Assembly: GCA_900473805.1 (NCBI GenBank)
Contig: UCMS01000001.1
Span: 1 to 64,000, forward strand
Direction of reading: 5' to 3'
Source of the DNA: Hyphomicrobiales bacterium
GTDB lineage: Bacteria; Pseudomonadota; Alphaproteobacteria; Rhizobiales; Rhizobiaceae
DNA: 64,000 nucleotides
Under the pieces are notes generated by a model. It searched no databases and was not told the origin of the DNA. It worked only from the letters and a program-made list of their open reading frames with translations. The position numbers and the translations under genes were made by a program. Numbering within the stretch: position 1 is the stretch's first letter; every line of letters begins with the position of its first letter. This document shows, piece by piece, positions 9,095 to 18,756 of the stretch.

Positions 9095-11548
9095 TCAGAA
9101 GAGGCCGCCGGCACCGGAGGTGACGGCCTGGTTGGCCTGCGGCGAGGCCTTCAGGATCTCCTCGGGCGGCGCATAGCCGTCCATGCCGATAACGGAGAGC
9201 GAATCTGCAGGGCCGGTGCCCGGCTTGAAAGCCTCGATAATGGTGTCCGGCTCGCCCTCAAGCGCGAACATGCCGGTCGTGCGGTTGACCGGGATGAAGC
9301 TCATGCCGGCCGGCACGAAGAACTTGCCGGGCGGCGTGTTGCGGGTGGCGGCCTGCATGAACTCGTTGAAGATCGGGGCTGCGAGCGAGCCACCGGTCGA
9401 ACCGCGCCCGAGAGGGGCCGGATTGTCGAAACCGATATAGACACCGGCGACAAGGTCAGGGGTGTAGCCGACGAACCAGGCGTCCTTTTCGTCATTCGAC
9501 GTGCCGGTCTTGCCAGCGACCGGGCGGTCGAGCTTGATCTTGCCGGCAGCCGTGCCGCGGGTGACGACACCTTCCATCATCGAGGTGATCTGGTAGGCGG
9601 TCATCGGGTCGAGGACCTGCTCGCGATTGTCGACGACCGTCGGCTCTTCCTGGCCGTTGAATTCTTCCGCATTGCAGCCCTCGCAGATGCGGTCCTCGTG
9701 GCGGAAGATCGTCTTGCCGTGGCGGTCCTGGATCCGGTCGATCAGCGTCGGCTTGATCTGCTTGCCGCCGTTGGCGAAGACGGCATAGGCAGAGACCATA
9801 CGCAGCACAGTCGTTTCACCCGAGCCGAGCGACATGGCGAGCACCGGGTTCATCTTGTCATAGACGCCGAAGCGCTCGGCATATTCGGCCACCAGGTTCA
9901 TGCCCATGTCGTTGGCCAGGCGAACCGTCATCAGGTTGCGCGACTTCTCGATGCCCATGCGCAGCGTCTGAGGGCCGGCCGAACCGCCGCCATAGTTTTG
10001 CGGGCGCCAGACCTGACCGCCGGAGACGAATTCGATCGGCGCGTCCATGATGACGGAGGCTGGGGTGTAACCGGTGTCGAGGGCGGCCGCGTAGACGAAA
10101 GGCTTGAACGAGGAACCGGGCTGGCGCATGGCCTGGGTGGCGCGGTTGAACTCGGACTGCGAATAGGAGAAGCCGCCGGAAATGGCGAGCACGCGGCCGG
10201 TGTGCGGGTCCATGGCGACCAGTCCACCCTGAACCTTCGGCAGTTGCCGCAGGCGATACGAGTTGCCGTTCGGCTCCAGCGGCTCGACATAGATGACATC
10301 GCCGGCCGACAGGACGCCTTGCGGCGATTTCGCCGACTTGCGGTCGCCAGAGGCCGAGCGGTAGGCCCACTCCATGTTGTCGGGTTCGATGCGGCCGCGC
10401 AGGCGTTCGGCGGCGACCTTGCCGCCAGCTTCCTTCACCGGCTGAAGGCCGATGTCGACACCATCGGCAGAGACGTCGAGCACGACGGCGACCTTCCACT
10501 CAGGGACATCGGCCAAGGCTGGAATGTCGGCGAGCGGAACGCCCCAGTCCGGGGTGGTCGGAATCTGCTTGATCGGCCCCCGGAAACCGCGGCGCTGGTC
10601 GTAGGTCAAGAGCGTCGACTGCAACGCCTTTCGGGCAGCAACCTGCATATCGGGATCAAGCGAGGTGCGGACCGAGAGGCCGCCTTCATACAGCGCCTTG
10701 TCACCGTATTTCTCGATGATCTGGCGACGGACTTCCTCGGAGAAGTAATCCGACGCGAAGAGATAAGAGCCGGTGCGGCGGACCTTCACGCCGAGCGGCT
10801 GCTTCTTGGCGGCCTCACCCTCCTCGCGGGCGACGAAGCCGTTTTCGACCATACGGTCGATAACCCAGTTGCGGCGCTCGATAGCGGCCGCTTCGCGACG
10901 GAAGGGGTGATAGTTGTTCGGGCCCTTGGGAAGCGCTGCGAGATAGGCGGTCTCCGCGACAGTCAGTTCGGTCACCGATTTGTCGAAATAGGTGAGTGCC
11001 GCGCCGGCAATGCCATAGGCATTCATGCCGAAGAAGATTTCGTTCAGATAAAGCTCGAGGATCTTGTCCTTCGAATAGGTCTGCTCGATGCGGAAGGAGA
11101 GGATGGCTTCCTTGATCTTGCGGTCCATCGTCTGGTCGGAGGAGAGCAGGAAGTTCTTGGCCACCTGCTGGGTGATCGTCGAGGCGCCGACCGGGCGACG
11201 GCCGGAGCCGAAGTTCTGCAGATTGACCAGGATTGCGCGGCCGAGACCATAGATGTCGACGCCGGGGTGGTTGTAGAAGTTCTTGTCCTCGGCGGAGAGG
11301 AAGGCAGCCTTGACGCGGTCCGGGATCGCCTGGATCGGCAGGAACAGCCGGCGCTCGCGGGCATATTCCGCCATCAGCGCGCCGTTGCCGGCATGGATGC
11401 GGGTGGTGACGGGCGGCGCGTAGCTCGCCAGGACCTCGTAGTTCGGCAGATCCTTGGTCATCCCGTTCAGATAAATGGCGACCACGACGGCCAGGCCAAG
11501 CGCCAGCACGGACGCCAATCCGAAGAGATATCCAATCAGTCTGATCAT
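9095..11548 (-). CDS. mrcA: Penicillin-binding protein 1A (bifunctional class A PBP)
   Basis: 817-residue inner-membrane peptidoglycan synthase. It has one N-terminal membrane anchor (about residues 5-27). The glycosyltransferase domain carries SAEDKNFYNHPGVD, GASTITQQVAKN and ALPKGPNNYHPFRR. An insertion/linker region follows, then a transpeptidase domain with SSFK (RQPGSSFKPFVY), SRN and KTGT (AGKTGTSNDEKDAWFVGY). It polymerises and crosslinks lipid II products. The gene lies 237 bases downstream of the amidase gene and 124 bases upstream of prfB, all on the minus strand. Family and both activities are clear from motifs. Confidence 0.95.
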   Translation of the reverse strand: MIRLIGYLFGLASVLALGLAVVVAIYLNGMTKDLPNYEVLASYAPPVTTRIHAGNGALMAEYARERRLFLPIQAIPDRVKAAFLSAEDKNFYNHPGVDIYGLGRAILVNLQNFGSGRRPVGASTITQQVAKNFLLSSDQTMDRKIKEAILSFRIEQTYSKDKILELYLNEIFFGMNAYGIAGAALTYFDKSVTELTVAETAYLAALPKGPNNYHPFRREAAAIERRNWVIDRMVENGFVAREEGEAAKKQPLGVKVRRTGSYLFASDYFSEEVRRQIIEKYGDKALYEGGLSVRTSLDPDMQVAARKALQSTLLTYDQRRGFRGPIKQIPTTPDWGVPLADIPALADVPEWKVAVVLDVSADGVDIGLQPVKEAGGKVAAERLRGRIEPDNMEWAYRSASGDRKSAKSPQGVLSAGDVIYVEPLEPNGNSYRLRQLPKVQGGLVAMDPHTGRVLAISGGFSYSQSEFNRATQAMRQPGSSFKPFVYAAALDTGYTPASVIMDAPIEFVSGGQVWRPQNYGGGSAGPQTLRMGIEKSRNLMTVRLANDMGMNLVAEYAERFGVYDKMNPVLAMSLGSGETTVLRMVSAYAVFANGGKQIKPTLIDRIQDRHGKTIFRHEDRICEGCNAEEFNGQEEPTVVDNREQVLDPMTAYQITSMMEGVVTRGTAAGKIKLDRPVAGKTGTSNDEKDAWFVGYTPDLVAGVYIGFDNPAPLGRGSTGGSLAAPIFNEFMQAATRNTPPGKFFVPAGMSFIPVNRTTGMFALEGEPDTIIEAFKPGTGPADSLSVIGMDGYAPPEEILKASPQANQAVTSGAGGLF

Positions 11549-11785
11549 GTTCCGCTACCGGCTATGGCTTCAGGGTCAGCGCGCTGCCAAAGCTTCGCAC
11601 ACCCCGTGGCGTTTTGCACGTCATGCGATGGTTGGCAAGACATGCGAGACACTCGCACGGGCAAAGCGATTCGAGACGCGACCTGCCCTTCGAGACGAGG
11701 ATCCGAGTAACGGGCACATTGTGAGGAAAATAGGGCCGACTGGACGAACTTCCTCGCGGCTCAACAGCTTACACGTCCGTGTGAC

Positions 11786-13054
11786 CTATCCGCCATTGGC
11801 GACAAGGGGTGCCCGGTAACGCTTGACGGCCTCGACGAGCAGGTCGGCAACCTTTTCGCGCCAGACGGGATCGAGCAGCAGCTTCTCGTCGTCCTTGTTC
11901 GAAAGGAAACCGAGCTCGAGCAAAATGGACGGCACGTCCGGCGCCTGCAGAACTCTGAAGCCTGCGTGCCGGTGCGGATTGTTGATCAGCGAGATCTGCC
12001 CCTCGAAGGAGCCGACGACCGCCTGGGCGAGCGAAATCGAAAACGCCTGCGTTTCCCGGCGCGTGAGATCGAGAAGGATATCGTTGACCTCGGCCGTCTC
12101 GGCGGGCAACTCGACCCCGCCCAGAGTATCGGAGAAATTCTCGCGCTCGGCGAGTTGTGCCGCCATGTGGTCAGAGGCCTTGTCGGAGATCGTGTAGACG
12201 GTGGCGCCACGGATATCGCTTTGGCGAAGCGTGTCGGCATGCAGCGACATCAGGAGTTGCGCGCCTTTCTGTCGGGCGACGACGACACGCTCGGAGAGAG
12301 AGAGAAAACGATCCGCGTCGCGGGTGAGAACGGCGCGGATACCGGGTTCCTTGCCGAGCTTGTCGTGCAGAACCTTGGCGAAGGCGAGCGTGATGTCCTT
12401 CTCGGCGGTTTTGGTCGTCGCGCCGGTGGCACCGGTATCAATGCCGCCATGGCCGGCATCAATGGCGATAACGAATTCGGAGGCCGAAGAATCGGCGGAC
12501 GGCTGCGCCGGATCGATTGACTTCGGAGCCTCAGCGGGCGGCGTCCAGGTCTGGGCGGCCACCAGGGCGGCAAAATCCTGCTGCGGGACGAGTTCGGCAT
12601 CGAGAACCAGGCGAAAACCCTTTCCGTCCTCGTTTGCGACCGCTTCCGCCGTCACCAGACGTGCCGGACGGGCTGCGGTGAGAACGAGGCGGGCGGAGTT
12701 GTCATCGACGGAACCATAGCGGATGTCGCTAAACAGGCCCGTTGGCGCCAACTCTTTCTCCCCGATACCGAAGGCGGTTGCCGGAAGGTCAATGACGATA
12801 CGGTCCGGGCTTGCGATGTAGCGGACCTTGAATTCCGGCTTCCGGTCGAAATCGAGAACGACGCGGGTGCGGGCGTCGTCACCGGCAATGCGAGCGGCAT
12901 AGGCAAGCAGCCGTTCCGTCGGCGCGTCGGGAGAGGATGCGAAGGCTGCGCCCTGCCCTGCCAGAACAGCGAAAAGGATCCAAAGGACCGTCAGGACGAT
13001 TCGGCCGGACAAGGCCGCCTTTTTTCCGACCGCGTGCAGAAATCCGCTGTTCAA
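11786..13054 (-). CDS. N-acetylmuramoyl-L-alanine amidase (AMIN + Amidase_3)
   Basis: Secreted zinc amidase that cleaves septal peptidoglycan, AmiA/B/C type. After a Sec signal peptide (hydrophobic core IVLTVLWILFAVLAG, cleavage near AFA-S) comes an AMIN domain (ARTRVVLDFDRKPEF onward), a linker, and Amidase_3. In the catalytic domain the zinc motif starts IDAGHGGIDTGA, MSLHADT holds a further ligand and LLELGFLSN lies near the active-site Glu. The start is uncertain: TTG 13054 puts the signal peptide at the N-terminus and has GGGGAC upstream, whereas the in-frame ATG at 13165 adds 37 residues that do not look like an export signal. The pair amidase-mrcA suggests a shared cell-wall role. Confidence 0.9.
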   Translation of the reverse strand: MNSGFLHAVGKKAALSGRIVLTVLWILFAVLAGQGAAFASSPDAPTERLLAYAARIAGDDARTRVVLDFDRKPEFKVRYIASPDRIVIDLPATAFGIGEKELAPTGLFSDIRYGSVDDNSARLVLTAARPARLVTAEAVANEDGKGFRLVLDAELVPQQDFAALVAAQTWTPPAEAPKSIDPAQPSADSSASEFVIAIDAGHGGIDTGATGATTKTAEKDITLAFAKVLHDKLGKEPGIRAVLTRDADRFLSLSERVVVARQKGAQLLMSLHADTLRQSDIRGATVYTISDKASDHMAAQLAERENFSDTLGGVELPAETAEVNDILLDLTRRETQAFSISLAQAVVGSFEGQISLINNPHRHAGFRVLQAPDVPSILLELGFLSNKDDEKLLLDPVWREKVADLLVEAVKRYRAPLVANGG

Positions 13055-13731
13055 ATGCCGTCCCCATCGCGCGGGACAATCAGCTGTGACCGATGTCACA
13101 TCCGCCACCCCTGCGCAGTTTCCCTCGATTGCACGCCGCTTGCATTGCCCGGATGACCAAATCATGACGGAAAATCATGTCCTGTGACACGTTTTCCAAC
13201 TGAATCACCGCGATTGAAGCAATCGCTCTAATCGACTGCCATTATGGCATAAATCCGTTTGCTCTTGCTATTGTGACGGAGAAAACATACAAGGCAAGCG
13301 AGGGATAAAAGTGCAAACGGGATAGAGTTTCCGCCTACGGCTGCCAACCTCAGACAATGGATTTGGCGCCTGTTCAACCGGACATTCATCTGCCGTCTCC
13401 GCATTTTTTCCTGAAACTGGTTCAACACGCCGACCAGGTCGGCACATCATCGGTGGCTCTCCACCAACAGCTCCTTACCGAGCATTCATCGGATCCCGAG
13501 GGGTCCATATCATTGTCGTTGACGTACGGTATTTGATGTCTTTGCAGCAGGTTGACATGACCAGGAACGGACCGGGATCGGAAAGAGCCCCGGCGTCCGT
13601 CCGTATGCTGCAAACACGGTCTTCCGTGCGTCCACATCTATATCCGGCGCACAGTCCGCTAGGTTCCAGCCGCTTCTTTGTACAGCGCGCGGGTGGACCA
13701 CCGACCGAGGGCGCCGAGGAGCACAGCTTAA
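13055..13731. other. Divergent intergenic region and long rne leader
   Basis: About 680 bases between the amidase start and rne with no convincing gene. Visible structure: a perfect dyad GCGATTG-aag-CAATCGC at 13210-13226; a second dyad TGCCA-tta-TGGCA at about 13237-13249; and, nearer rne, complementary segments CGGACCGGG / CCCCGGCGTCCG at about 13567-13602 that could fold in the rne leader. GAGGAG sits just before the rne ATG. RNase E genes often have a long 5' UTR used for autoregulation (known in E. coli); that this one does so is inference. Confidence 0.5.
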
Positions 13732-16632
13732 ATGGCAGACAAAATGCTGATCGACGCGTCTCACGAGGAAGAGACGCGCGTAGTCGTCGTTCGCGGTAAC
13801 CGTATTGAAGAATTCGACTTCGAGTCCCAACACAAGAAGCAAATCCGAGGCAACATCTATCTGGCGAAAGTAACGAGGGTCGAACCCTCGCTGCAGGCCG
13901 CTTTCGTCGATTATGGCGGCAACCGCCACGGCTTCCTGGCCTTTGCCGAAATTCACCCCGACTATTACCAGATCCCGCTCGCCGATCGCCAGGCACTGCT
14001 TCGCGCCGAAGCCGAAGAGCATCGCAAGGAAAATGACGTCGAGGGCGACGAAGTCTTCAACGATCCGGCCCTTCAGGACCAACCCGACATCGGAATTCCA
14101 ACGGCTCCGTCCGTCGCTTCGGCGATCGTCGACGAGGTTGCGGCCGAACTTGCCGCCGAAGCCGATGCAGACGTGGCCGCCGCGGCGCCTGCCGAAGCAG
14201 AGGCTGCTGCCGAAGAGCCGGCTGCCAAGGCCAAGCCGAAGCGGGTCCGCAAGCCCCGCGCCAAGAAGGCCGCAGCAGAAGAGACGGCTGCCGAGGAAGG
14301 CAGCGAAGGCTCTGACGACGTGGAAGGCGGCACGATCGCGGCCATGGTCGACATGGACGAGATTTCCGAGGACGCCGGCGGCCGCCGTGGTCGCAATGAC
14401 GACGACGATGACGACGACGACCATGTCGAGGAAAAGGAAGAGATCGAATCCGTCGGCGCCGAAGACGCCATGGAAGAGGTTCCGGACCGGGTGGTGCGCA
14501 AGCCACGCAAGCAATACCGCATCCAGGAAGTGATCAAGCGTCGGCAGATCCTGCTGGTGCAGGTCGCCAAGGAAGAGCGCGGCAACAAGGGCGCGGCTCT
14601 GACCACATACCTGTCGCTCGCCGGTCGTTATTCGGTCCTGATGCCGAACACGGCGCGTGGCGGCGGCATTTCCCGCAAGATCACCCAGCCGACCGACCGC
14701 AAGCGCTTGAAGGAAATCGCCCGTGGTCTCGAAGTGCCCCAGGGCATGGGCGTGATCCTGCGCACCGCCGGTGCCAACCGCACCAAGGTCGAGATCAAGC
14801 GCGACTTCGAATATCTGATGCGCCTGTGGGAGAACGTCCGCACGCTGACGCTCGCCTCGACCGCGCCGTGCCTCGTCTATGAAGAAGGATCGCTGATCAA
14901 GCGCTCGATCCGCGACCTCTACAACAAGGACATTTCCGAGATCATCGTCTCGGGTGAAGAAGGCTATCGTGAAGCGAAAGACTTCATGAAGATGCTGATG
15001 CCGAGCCATGCCAAGGTGGTTCAGCCCTATCGCGACCTGCATCCGATCTTTGCGCGCTCGGGCATCGAAGCCCAACTCGACAAGATGCTGCAGCCGCAGG
15101 TGACGCTGAAGTCCGGCGGCTACATCATCATCAACCAGACCGAAGCGCTGGTTTCGATCGACGTCAACTCCGGTCGCTCGACCCGCGAATACTCGATCGA
15201 GGACACGGCCCTCCAGACAAACCTGGAAGCGGCCGAGGAAGTGGCGCGCCAGCTGCGTCTGCGCGACCTGGCCGGCCTGATCGTTATCGACTTCATCGAC
15301 ATGGAAGAGAAGCGCAACAACCGCGCTGTCGAGAAGAAGCTGAAGGATTGCCTGAAGAACGACCGCGCCCGCATCCAGGTCGGCCGGATCTCGCATTTCG
15401 GCCTGCTCGAAATGTCGCGCCAGCGCATTCGGGCCTCGGTGCTGGAATCGACGACCCAGGTCTGCCCGCATTGCGCAGGCACCGGTCTCATCCGCTCGCA
15501 GTCTTCCGTTGCCCTGCATGTCCTGCGCGGCATCGAAGAATTCCTGCTCAAGAGCACCACGCACGACATCATCGTGCACACCACGCCGGAAACGGCGCTC
15601 TACCTGCTCAACCAGAAGCGCGACACCATCGTCGACTACGAAGGCCGCTTCGGCGTTTCGATCGTCATCGACGGCGGCATGCCGGCACAGCATGGCGGCT
15701 CGCAGCACTTCACCATCGAGCGCGGCGAAGCCGTCGAGAACCCAGTGAAGATCGAGAGCCTGCTGTCGCTTCTGCCGGAGATCGAAGAAGAGGACGATTA
15801 CGTTCCGGAGCCGGAGGAAGAGGACGAGGAAGAAGTCGTCGTCGCCGCCAAGGCCGAGAGCGCACCGCAGCAGCAGGCGCGTGGCGAAGGCGACGAGCAG
15901 GGCAACCGCAAGCGCAAGCGCCGCCGTCGCCGCCGTGGCAAGAATGGCCAGAACGGCAATGGCGGAGCCGAAAGCCACAGCGCCGGCGACAATGGCAGCG
16001 ATGCCGATGACGAGGATGGCGACGAGGGCGACGACGACAGCGTCGAGACCAATGGCGAGGCCCGCGCCGAGAGCGAAGGCGACACGGTTGGCGAAGATGG
16101 CCAGAAGCGGAAGCGTCGTCGTCGCGGCAAGCGTGGCGGCCGTCGCAACCGACCGGGCGAAGAAGGCACGTTGGACGCCAATGGCGAAGAAGGCGACGAT
16201 GCCGACAGCGACGACGAAACGGCCGTTGAGGCTGCCGACGAGCGCGTTGTGGAAGTGACGCCGGTGATGGCAGCCATCGAGGAAGAGGCCGCTACGGTTG
16301 CCGACACTCCGAAGCCGCGCCGAACCCGCAAGGCAAAGGTTGTTGCCGAGCCTGTTGAATCCGTGGTGACCGAGACGGTTGCTGCGGCCCCGACGCCGGC
16401 TGCCGAACCTGTGCCTGCCGCAGAACCGGTTGCTGCGGTCGAGCCGACCGTCGAGGCTCCGGTCCAGGCGGAAGAGCCTGTCGCTGCCGACGAGAAGCCG
16501 GTCCGCGCCAACCGCGAATCCAACGTCACCTTCTCGGAGCCGGTCGTGACATCGGCCAAGTCGAGCGAGGAGACATCCGACCCGTCCAAGCCCAAGAAGG
16601 GCGGATGGTGGCAGAAGCGCGGTTTCTTCTGA
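13732..16632 (+). CDS. rne: Ribonuclease E
   Basis: 966-residue endoribonuclease, core of the RNA degradosome. The N-terminus MADKMLIDASHEEETRVVVV leads into the S1 RNA-binding domain. That domain is interrupted, after HGFLAFAEIHPDYYQIPL, by about 160 acidic, Ala-rich and basic low-complexity residues (including a run of eight Asp) before resuming at RRQILLVQVAKEERG. The 5'-sensor and DNase I-like catalytic domains follow, with catalytic-site Asp residues in SIDVNSGR and VIDFIDME. The Zn-link is CPHCAGTG. The C-terminal third is a charged, disordered scaffold with Arg-rich stretches that probably bind RNA and partners. The split S1 is usual for alphaproteobacterial RNase E. Confidence 0.97.
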   Translation: MADKMLIDASHEEETRVVVVRGNRIEEFDFESQHKKQIRGNIYLAKVTRVEPSLQAAFVDYGGNRHGFLAFAEIHPDYYQIPLADRQALLRAEAEEHRKENDVEGDEVFNDPALQDQPDIGIPTAPSVASAIVDEVAAELAAEADADVAAAAPAEAEAAAEEPAAKAKPKRVRKPRAKKAAAEETAAEEGSEGSDDVEGGTIAAMVDMDEISEDAGGRRGRNDDDDDDDDHVEEKEEIESVGAEDAMEEVPDRVVRKPRKQYRIQEVIKRRQILLVQVAKEERGNKGAALTTYLSLAGRYSVLMPNTARGGGISRKITQPTDRKRLKEIARGLEVPQGMGVILRTAGANRTKVEIKRDFEYLMRLWENVRTLTLASTAPCLVYEEGSLIKRSIRDLYNKDISEIIVSGEEGYREAKDFMKMLMPSHAKVVQPYRDLHPIFARSGIEAQLDKMLQPQVTLKSGGYIIINQTEALVSIDVNSGRSTREYSIEDTALQTNLEAAEEVARQLRLRDLAGLIVIDFIDMEEKRNNRAVEKKLKDCLKNDRARIQVGRISHFGLLEMSRQRIRASVLESTTQVCPHCAGTGLIRSQSSVALHVLRGIEEFLLKSTTHDIIVHTTPETALYLLNQKRDTIVDYEGRFGVSIVIDGGMPAQHGGSQHFTIERGEAVENPVKIESLLSLLPEIEEEDDYVPEPEEEDEEEVVVAAKAESAPQQQARGEGDEQGNRKRKRRRRRRGKNGQNGNGGAESHSAGDNGSDADDEDGDEGDDDSVETNGEARAESEGDTVGEDGQKRKRRRRGKRGGRRNRPGEEGTLDANGEEGDDADSDDETAVEAADERVVEVTPVMAAIEEEAATVADTPKPRRTRKAKVVAEPVESVVTETVAAAPTPAAEPVPAAEPVAAVEPTVEAPVQAEEPVAADEKPVRANRESNVTFSEPVVTSAKSSEETSDPSKPKKGGWWQKRGFF

Positions 16633-16659
16633 GAACCGCCGGCATATTCTGAAACGTCG

Positions 16660-16690
16660 AAGGCCCCGCTCGCGGGGCCTTCTGCATTTT
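16660..16690 (+). terminator. Rho-independent terminator after rne
   Basis: A 9-bp perfect stem AAGGCCCCG/CGGGGCCTT with loop CTCG, followed by CTGCATTTT, begins 28 bases after the rne stop. It lies between convergent genes. Confidence 0.85.
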
Positions 16691-16724
16691 GTGCCGGACA
16701 ATGTTTCGCTGGCCCCTCGCAGGG

Positions 16725-17285
16725 TCAGCCGGGAGGACGAAGCCGTGTCATGACCTGCGTCGGCTTGTCCATGAAGGTCGCGACATGGCTTGCTCGGTAA
16801 CCGAGCTTTGCCGCCACACGCATCGACCCCTGGTGCGCTGGGTCGAATATGCAGACGGTTTTCGGATCGGTAAAATTCCGATCGGCCCAGTCCAGGGCCG
16901 CCGTCATCACCTCCGTCGCAATACCCTGGCCATGAACCTCCGGAGCCAGCACCCAGCCGGCCTCTGGCGTCTCTCCGAGCGGTGGCTCGATGTCGCGCTT
17001 ATAGTTGGCGAAACCGACCTCGCCGATGAAGTTTCCGGTGTCGCGATCCTCGATCGCCCAGTAGCCGAAACCGAGCGCCTGCCAGTGACCGATATAGCGC
17101 AGAAGCCGGCTCCAGGTTTCGCCTGGCGTCGAGGGCCGACCGAGGATGTAGCGGGTGACGGCGTCCTCACTCCACATCGCAACCATGGCATCGAAATCCG
17201 CGATGCGGTGGCCGCGCATGCGGGTGCGGGCGGTGAGGATTTCGGGCGCCGTGCCTGGCGTGGGAGAAGTAGAGAGCGTGGTCAT
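16725..17285 (-). CDS. GNAT N-acetyltransferase (RimJ/RimL-like)
   Basis: 186-residue GNAT-fold acetyltransferase of the RimJ/RimL subgroup. LTARTRMRGHRIADFDAM is the usual first strand and helix. GYWAIEDRDTGNFIGEVGF forms the central sheet. The acetyl-CoA pyrophosphate loop is EVHGQGIATEVM, and SMRVAAKLGYRA is the C-terminal helix-strand. Substrate is unknown; related enzymes acetylate N-termini of ribosomal proteins or small amines. It is convergent with rne and downstream of the aminotransferase gene on the same strand, with a gap of about 120 bases. Confidence 0.85.
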   Translation of the reverse strand: MTTLSTSPTPGTAPEILTARTRMRGHRIADFDAMVAMWSEDAVTRYILGRPSTPGETWSRLLRYIGHWQALGFGYWAIEDRDTGNFIGEVGFANYKRDIEPPLGETPEAGWVLAPEVHGQGIATEVMTAALDWADRNFTDPKTVCIFDPAHQGSMRVAAKLGYRASHVATFMDKPTQVMTRLRPPG

Positions 17286-17406
17286 AGCGGTACCTGCCTT
17301 TCAGCCTGTCGCGTGTTCACAGGCTGATTCAAGGCCTTGTGAGAAGGAGTCAGAAAACGCCGCCAAGCCGCTGGCGCAGAATCCATTTTGCGAATTGCCG
17401 AAATGC

Positions 17407-18564
17407 CTAGGCCAGCCATTTCGCCAATCTGTTGGTTGCCTCGACCATGTCCTCCATTGTGCCGGCATAGGAAAGACGCAGGGCCAAGTGGCCATCGAGG
17501 GGATCGAAATCGCGGCCCGGTGTGACCGCCACATCCGTCTCGGAGAGGATGCGTTTGGCGAACTCCATGCTGTCATTTGTGAAGCGGCTTGCGTCCACAT
17601 ATGCGTAGAATGCCCCGTCCATCGGGGAGAGCAGAGGCAGGCCGAGTTCCGGCAGGCGCGTTGCCAGGAAATCGCGGTTGGAGCGGCAGGCGGACTTATA
17701 GCCCTCCAGTTCATCTGTGGCTTCGAGGGCCGCGACTGCGGCGATTTGCGACAATTCCGGCGCCGAGATGTAGAGGCTCTGGGCAAGGCACTCGACCGGG
17801 CGCACCAGCTCTTCCGGCAGCACCATCCAGCCGATGCGCCAGCCGGTCATGCAATAGTATTTCGAGAAGGAATTGATGATCACCGCCTCGTCGCCGATCT
17901 CCAGCGCCGTCGTTTCTTCCGAACCATAGGTCAGGCCGTGATAGATCTCGTCGGAGATCAGCGTGATCCCCTGCCCCTGGCAGTACCGATAGACATCGGT
18001 GAGCTGGGCACGGGTCGTGACCGTGCCGGTCGGATTGGCAGGACTTGCGAGCAGCACGCCTTTCAGCCGCACGCCCGCTTCTGTCTGCGCCCGTTCAAGA
18101 CTGTCCGGCGTCAGCGTGTAGCCTGTGTCGGCACCGACGGCGACTTCGATCACCTTCAGGCCGAGTGCGGAGAGGATGGCGCGGTAGGCCGGATAGCCGG
18201 GGCGTGCGATCGCAACCGCATCGCCGGCGTCGAAGAGCGAGAGGAACGCGAGGTTGAAGCCGGCGGAGGAGCCTGTCGTAACAACGATGCGGTTCCAGTC
18301 GACGGTGACGCCGTGGCGACGGCGATACTCCTGCGCCAGCGCTTGTCTCAGCGCCGTCATGCCGAGCGCGTCGGTATAGCCGATGCGACCGCCTTCGAGC
18401 GCTGTGCGGGCAGCAGCAAGCGCTGCCTGCGGGGCCGGATGCCCCGGCTGGCCGACGGCCATGGAGATGACCGGGCGGCCATCCGCCTTGCGGCGGGTGG
18501 CTTCGGCCAGGATATCCATGGCGTGAAAGGGTTCGACGGCACTGCGCTTTGAAATCGAGATCAA
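17407..18564 (-). CDS. PLP-dependent class I/II aminotransferase
   Basis: 385-residue fold-type I aminotransferase, similar in layout to aspartate/aromatic aminotransferases. The substrate entrance motif is ISMAVGQPGHPAP, the cofactor region VTTGSSAGFNLAF, the Asn and Asp cofactor contacts ASPANPTGT and LISDEIYHGL, and the Schiff-base lysine is in NSFSKYYCMTGWRIGW. The arginine binding the alpha-carboxylate is in LRLSYAG. TTG 18564 was chosen as start because TAGGAAACC precedes it with proper spacing and homologous proteins begin this way. It is divergent from the DsbA-like gene. The amino-acid substrate cannot be decided from sequence. Confidence 0.87.
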   Translation of the reverse strand: MISISKRSAVEPFHAMDILAEATRRKADGRPVISMAVGQPGHPAPQAALAAARTALEGGRIGYTDALGMTALRQALAQEYRRRHGVTVDWNRIVVTTGSSAGFNLAFLSLFDAGDAVAIARPGYPAYRAILSALGLKVIEVAVGADTGYTLTPDSLERAQTEAGVRLKGVLLASPANPTGTVTTRAQLTDVYRYCQGQGITLISDEIYHGLTYGSEETTALEIGDEAVIINSFSKYYCMTGWRIGWMVLPEELVRPVECLAQSLYISAPELSQIAAVAALEATDELEGYKSACRSNRDFLATRLPELGLPLLSPMDGAFYAYVDASRFTNDSMEFAKRILSETDVAVTPGRDFDPLDGHLALRLSYAGTMEDMVEATNRLAKWLA

Positions 18565-18756
18565 GGTTTCCTACTCCGCGATGAAGTTTGCCAGACATTT
18601 GCCGCAAAGCGCGTTGCATCACAATGGAGGCTTTGGGATCGTCGCTTCAAAAATGGGATTTCCCTTGCCAAGGCTTGCCGTTACGCTAGGCATGCGCACC
18701 GTGCCAGGATCGGCCGGTCGAACGATTTGTTTGCAGATACAAGGACGAGACAGACC

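Noticed and set aside
9698-11710. 670-codon plus-strand frame opposite mrcA
   Set aside because: Antisense shadow; the minus strand carries all PBP1A motifs and the shadow has none.
13510-16701. A very long open frame (over 1000 codons) on the minus strand across rne
   Set aside because: It is the antisense shadow of rne, caused by high GC and few stops. The predicted protein has no domain, while the plus strand encodes complete RNase E.
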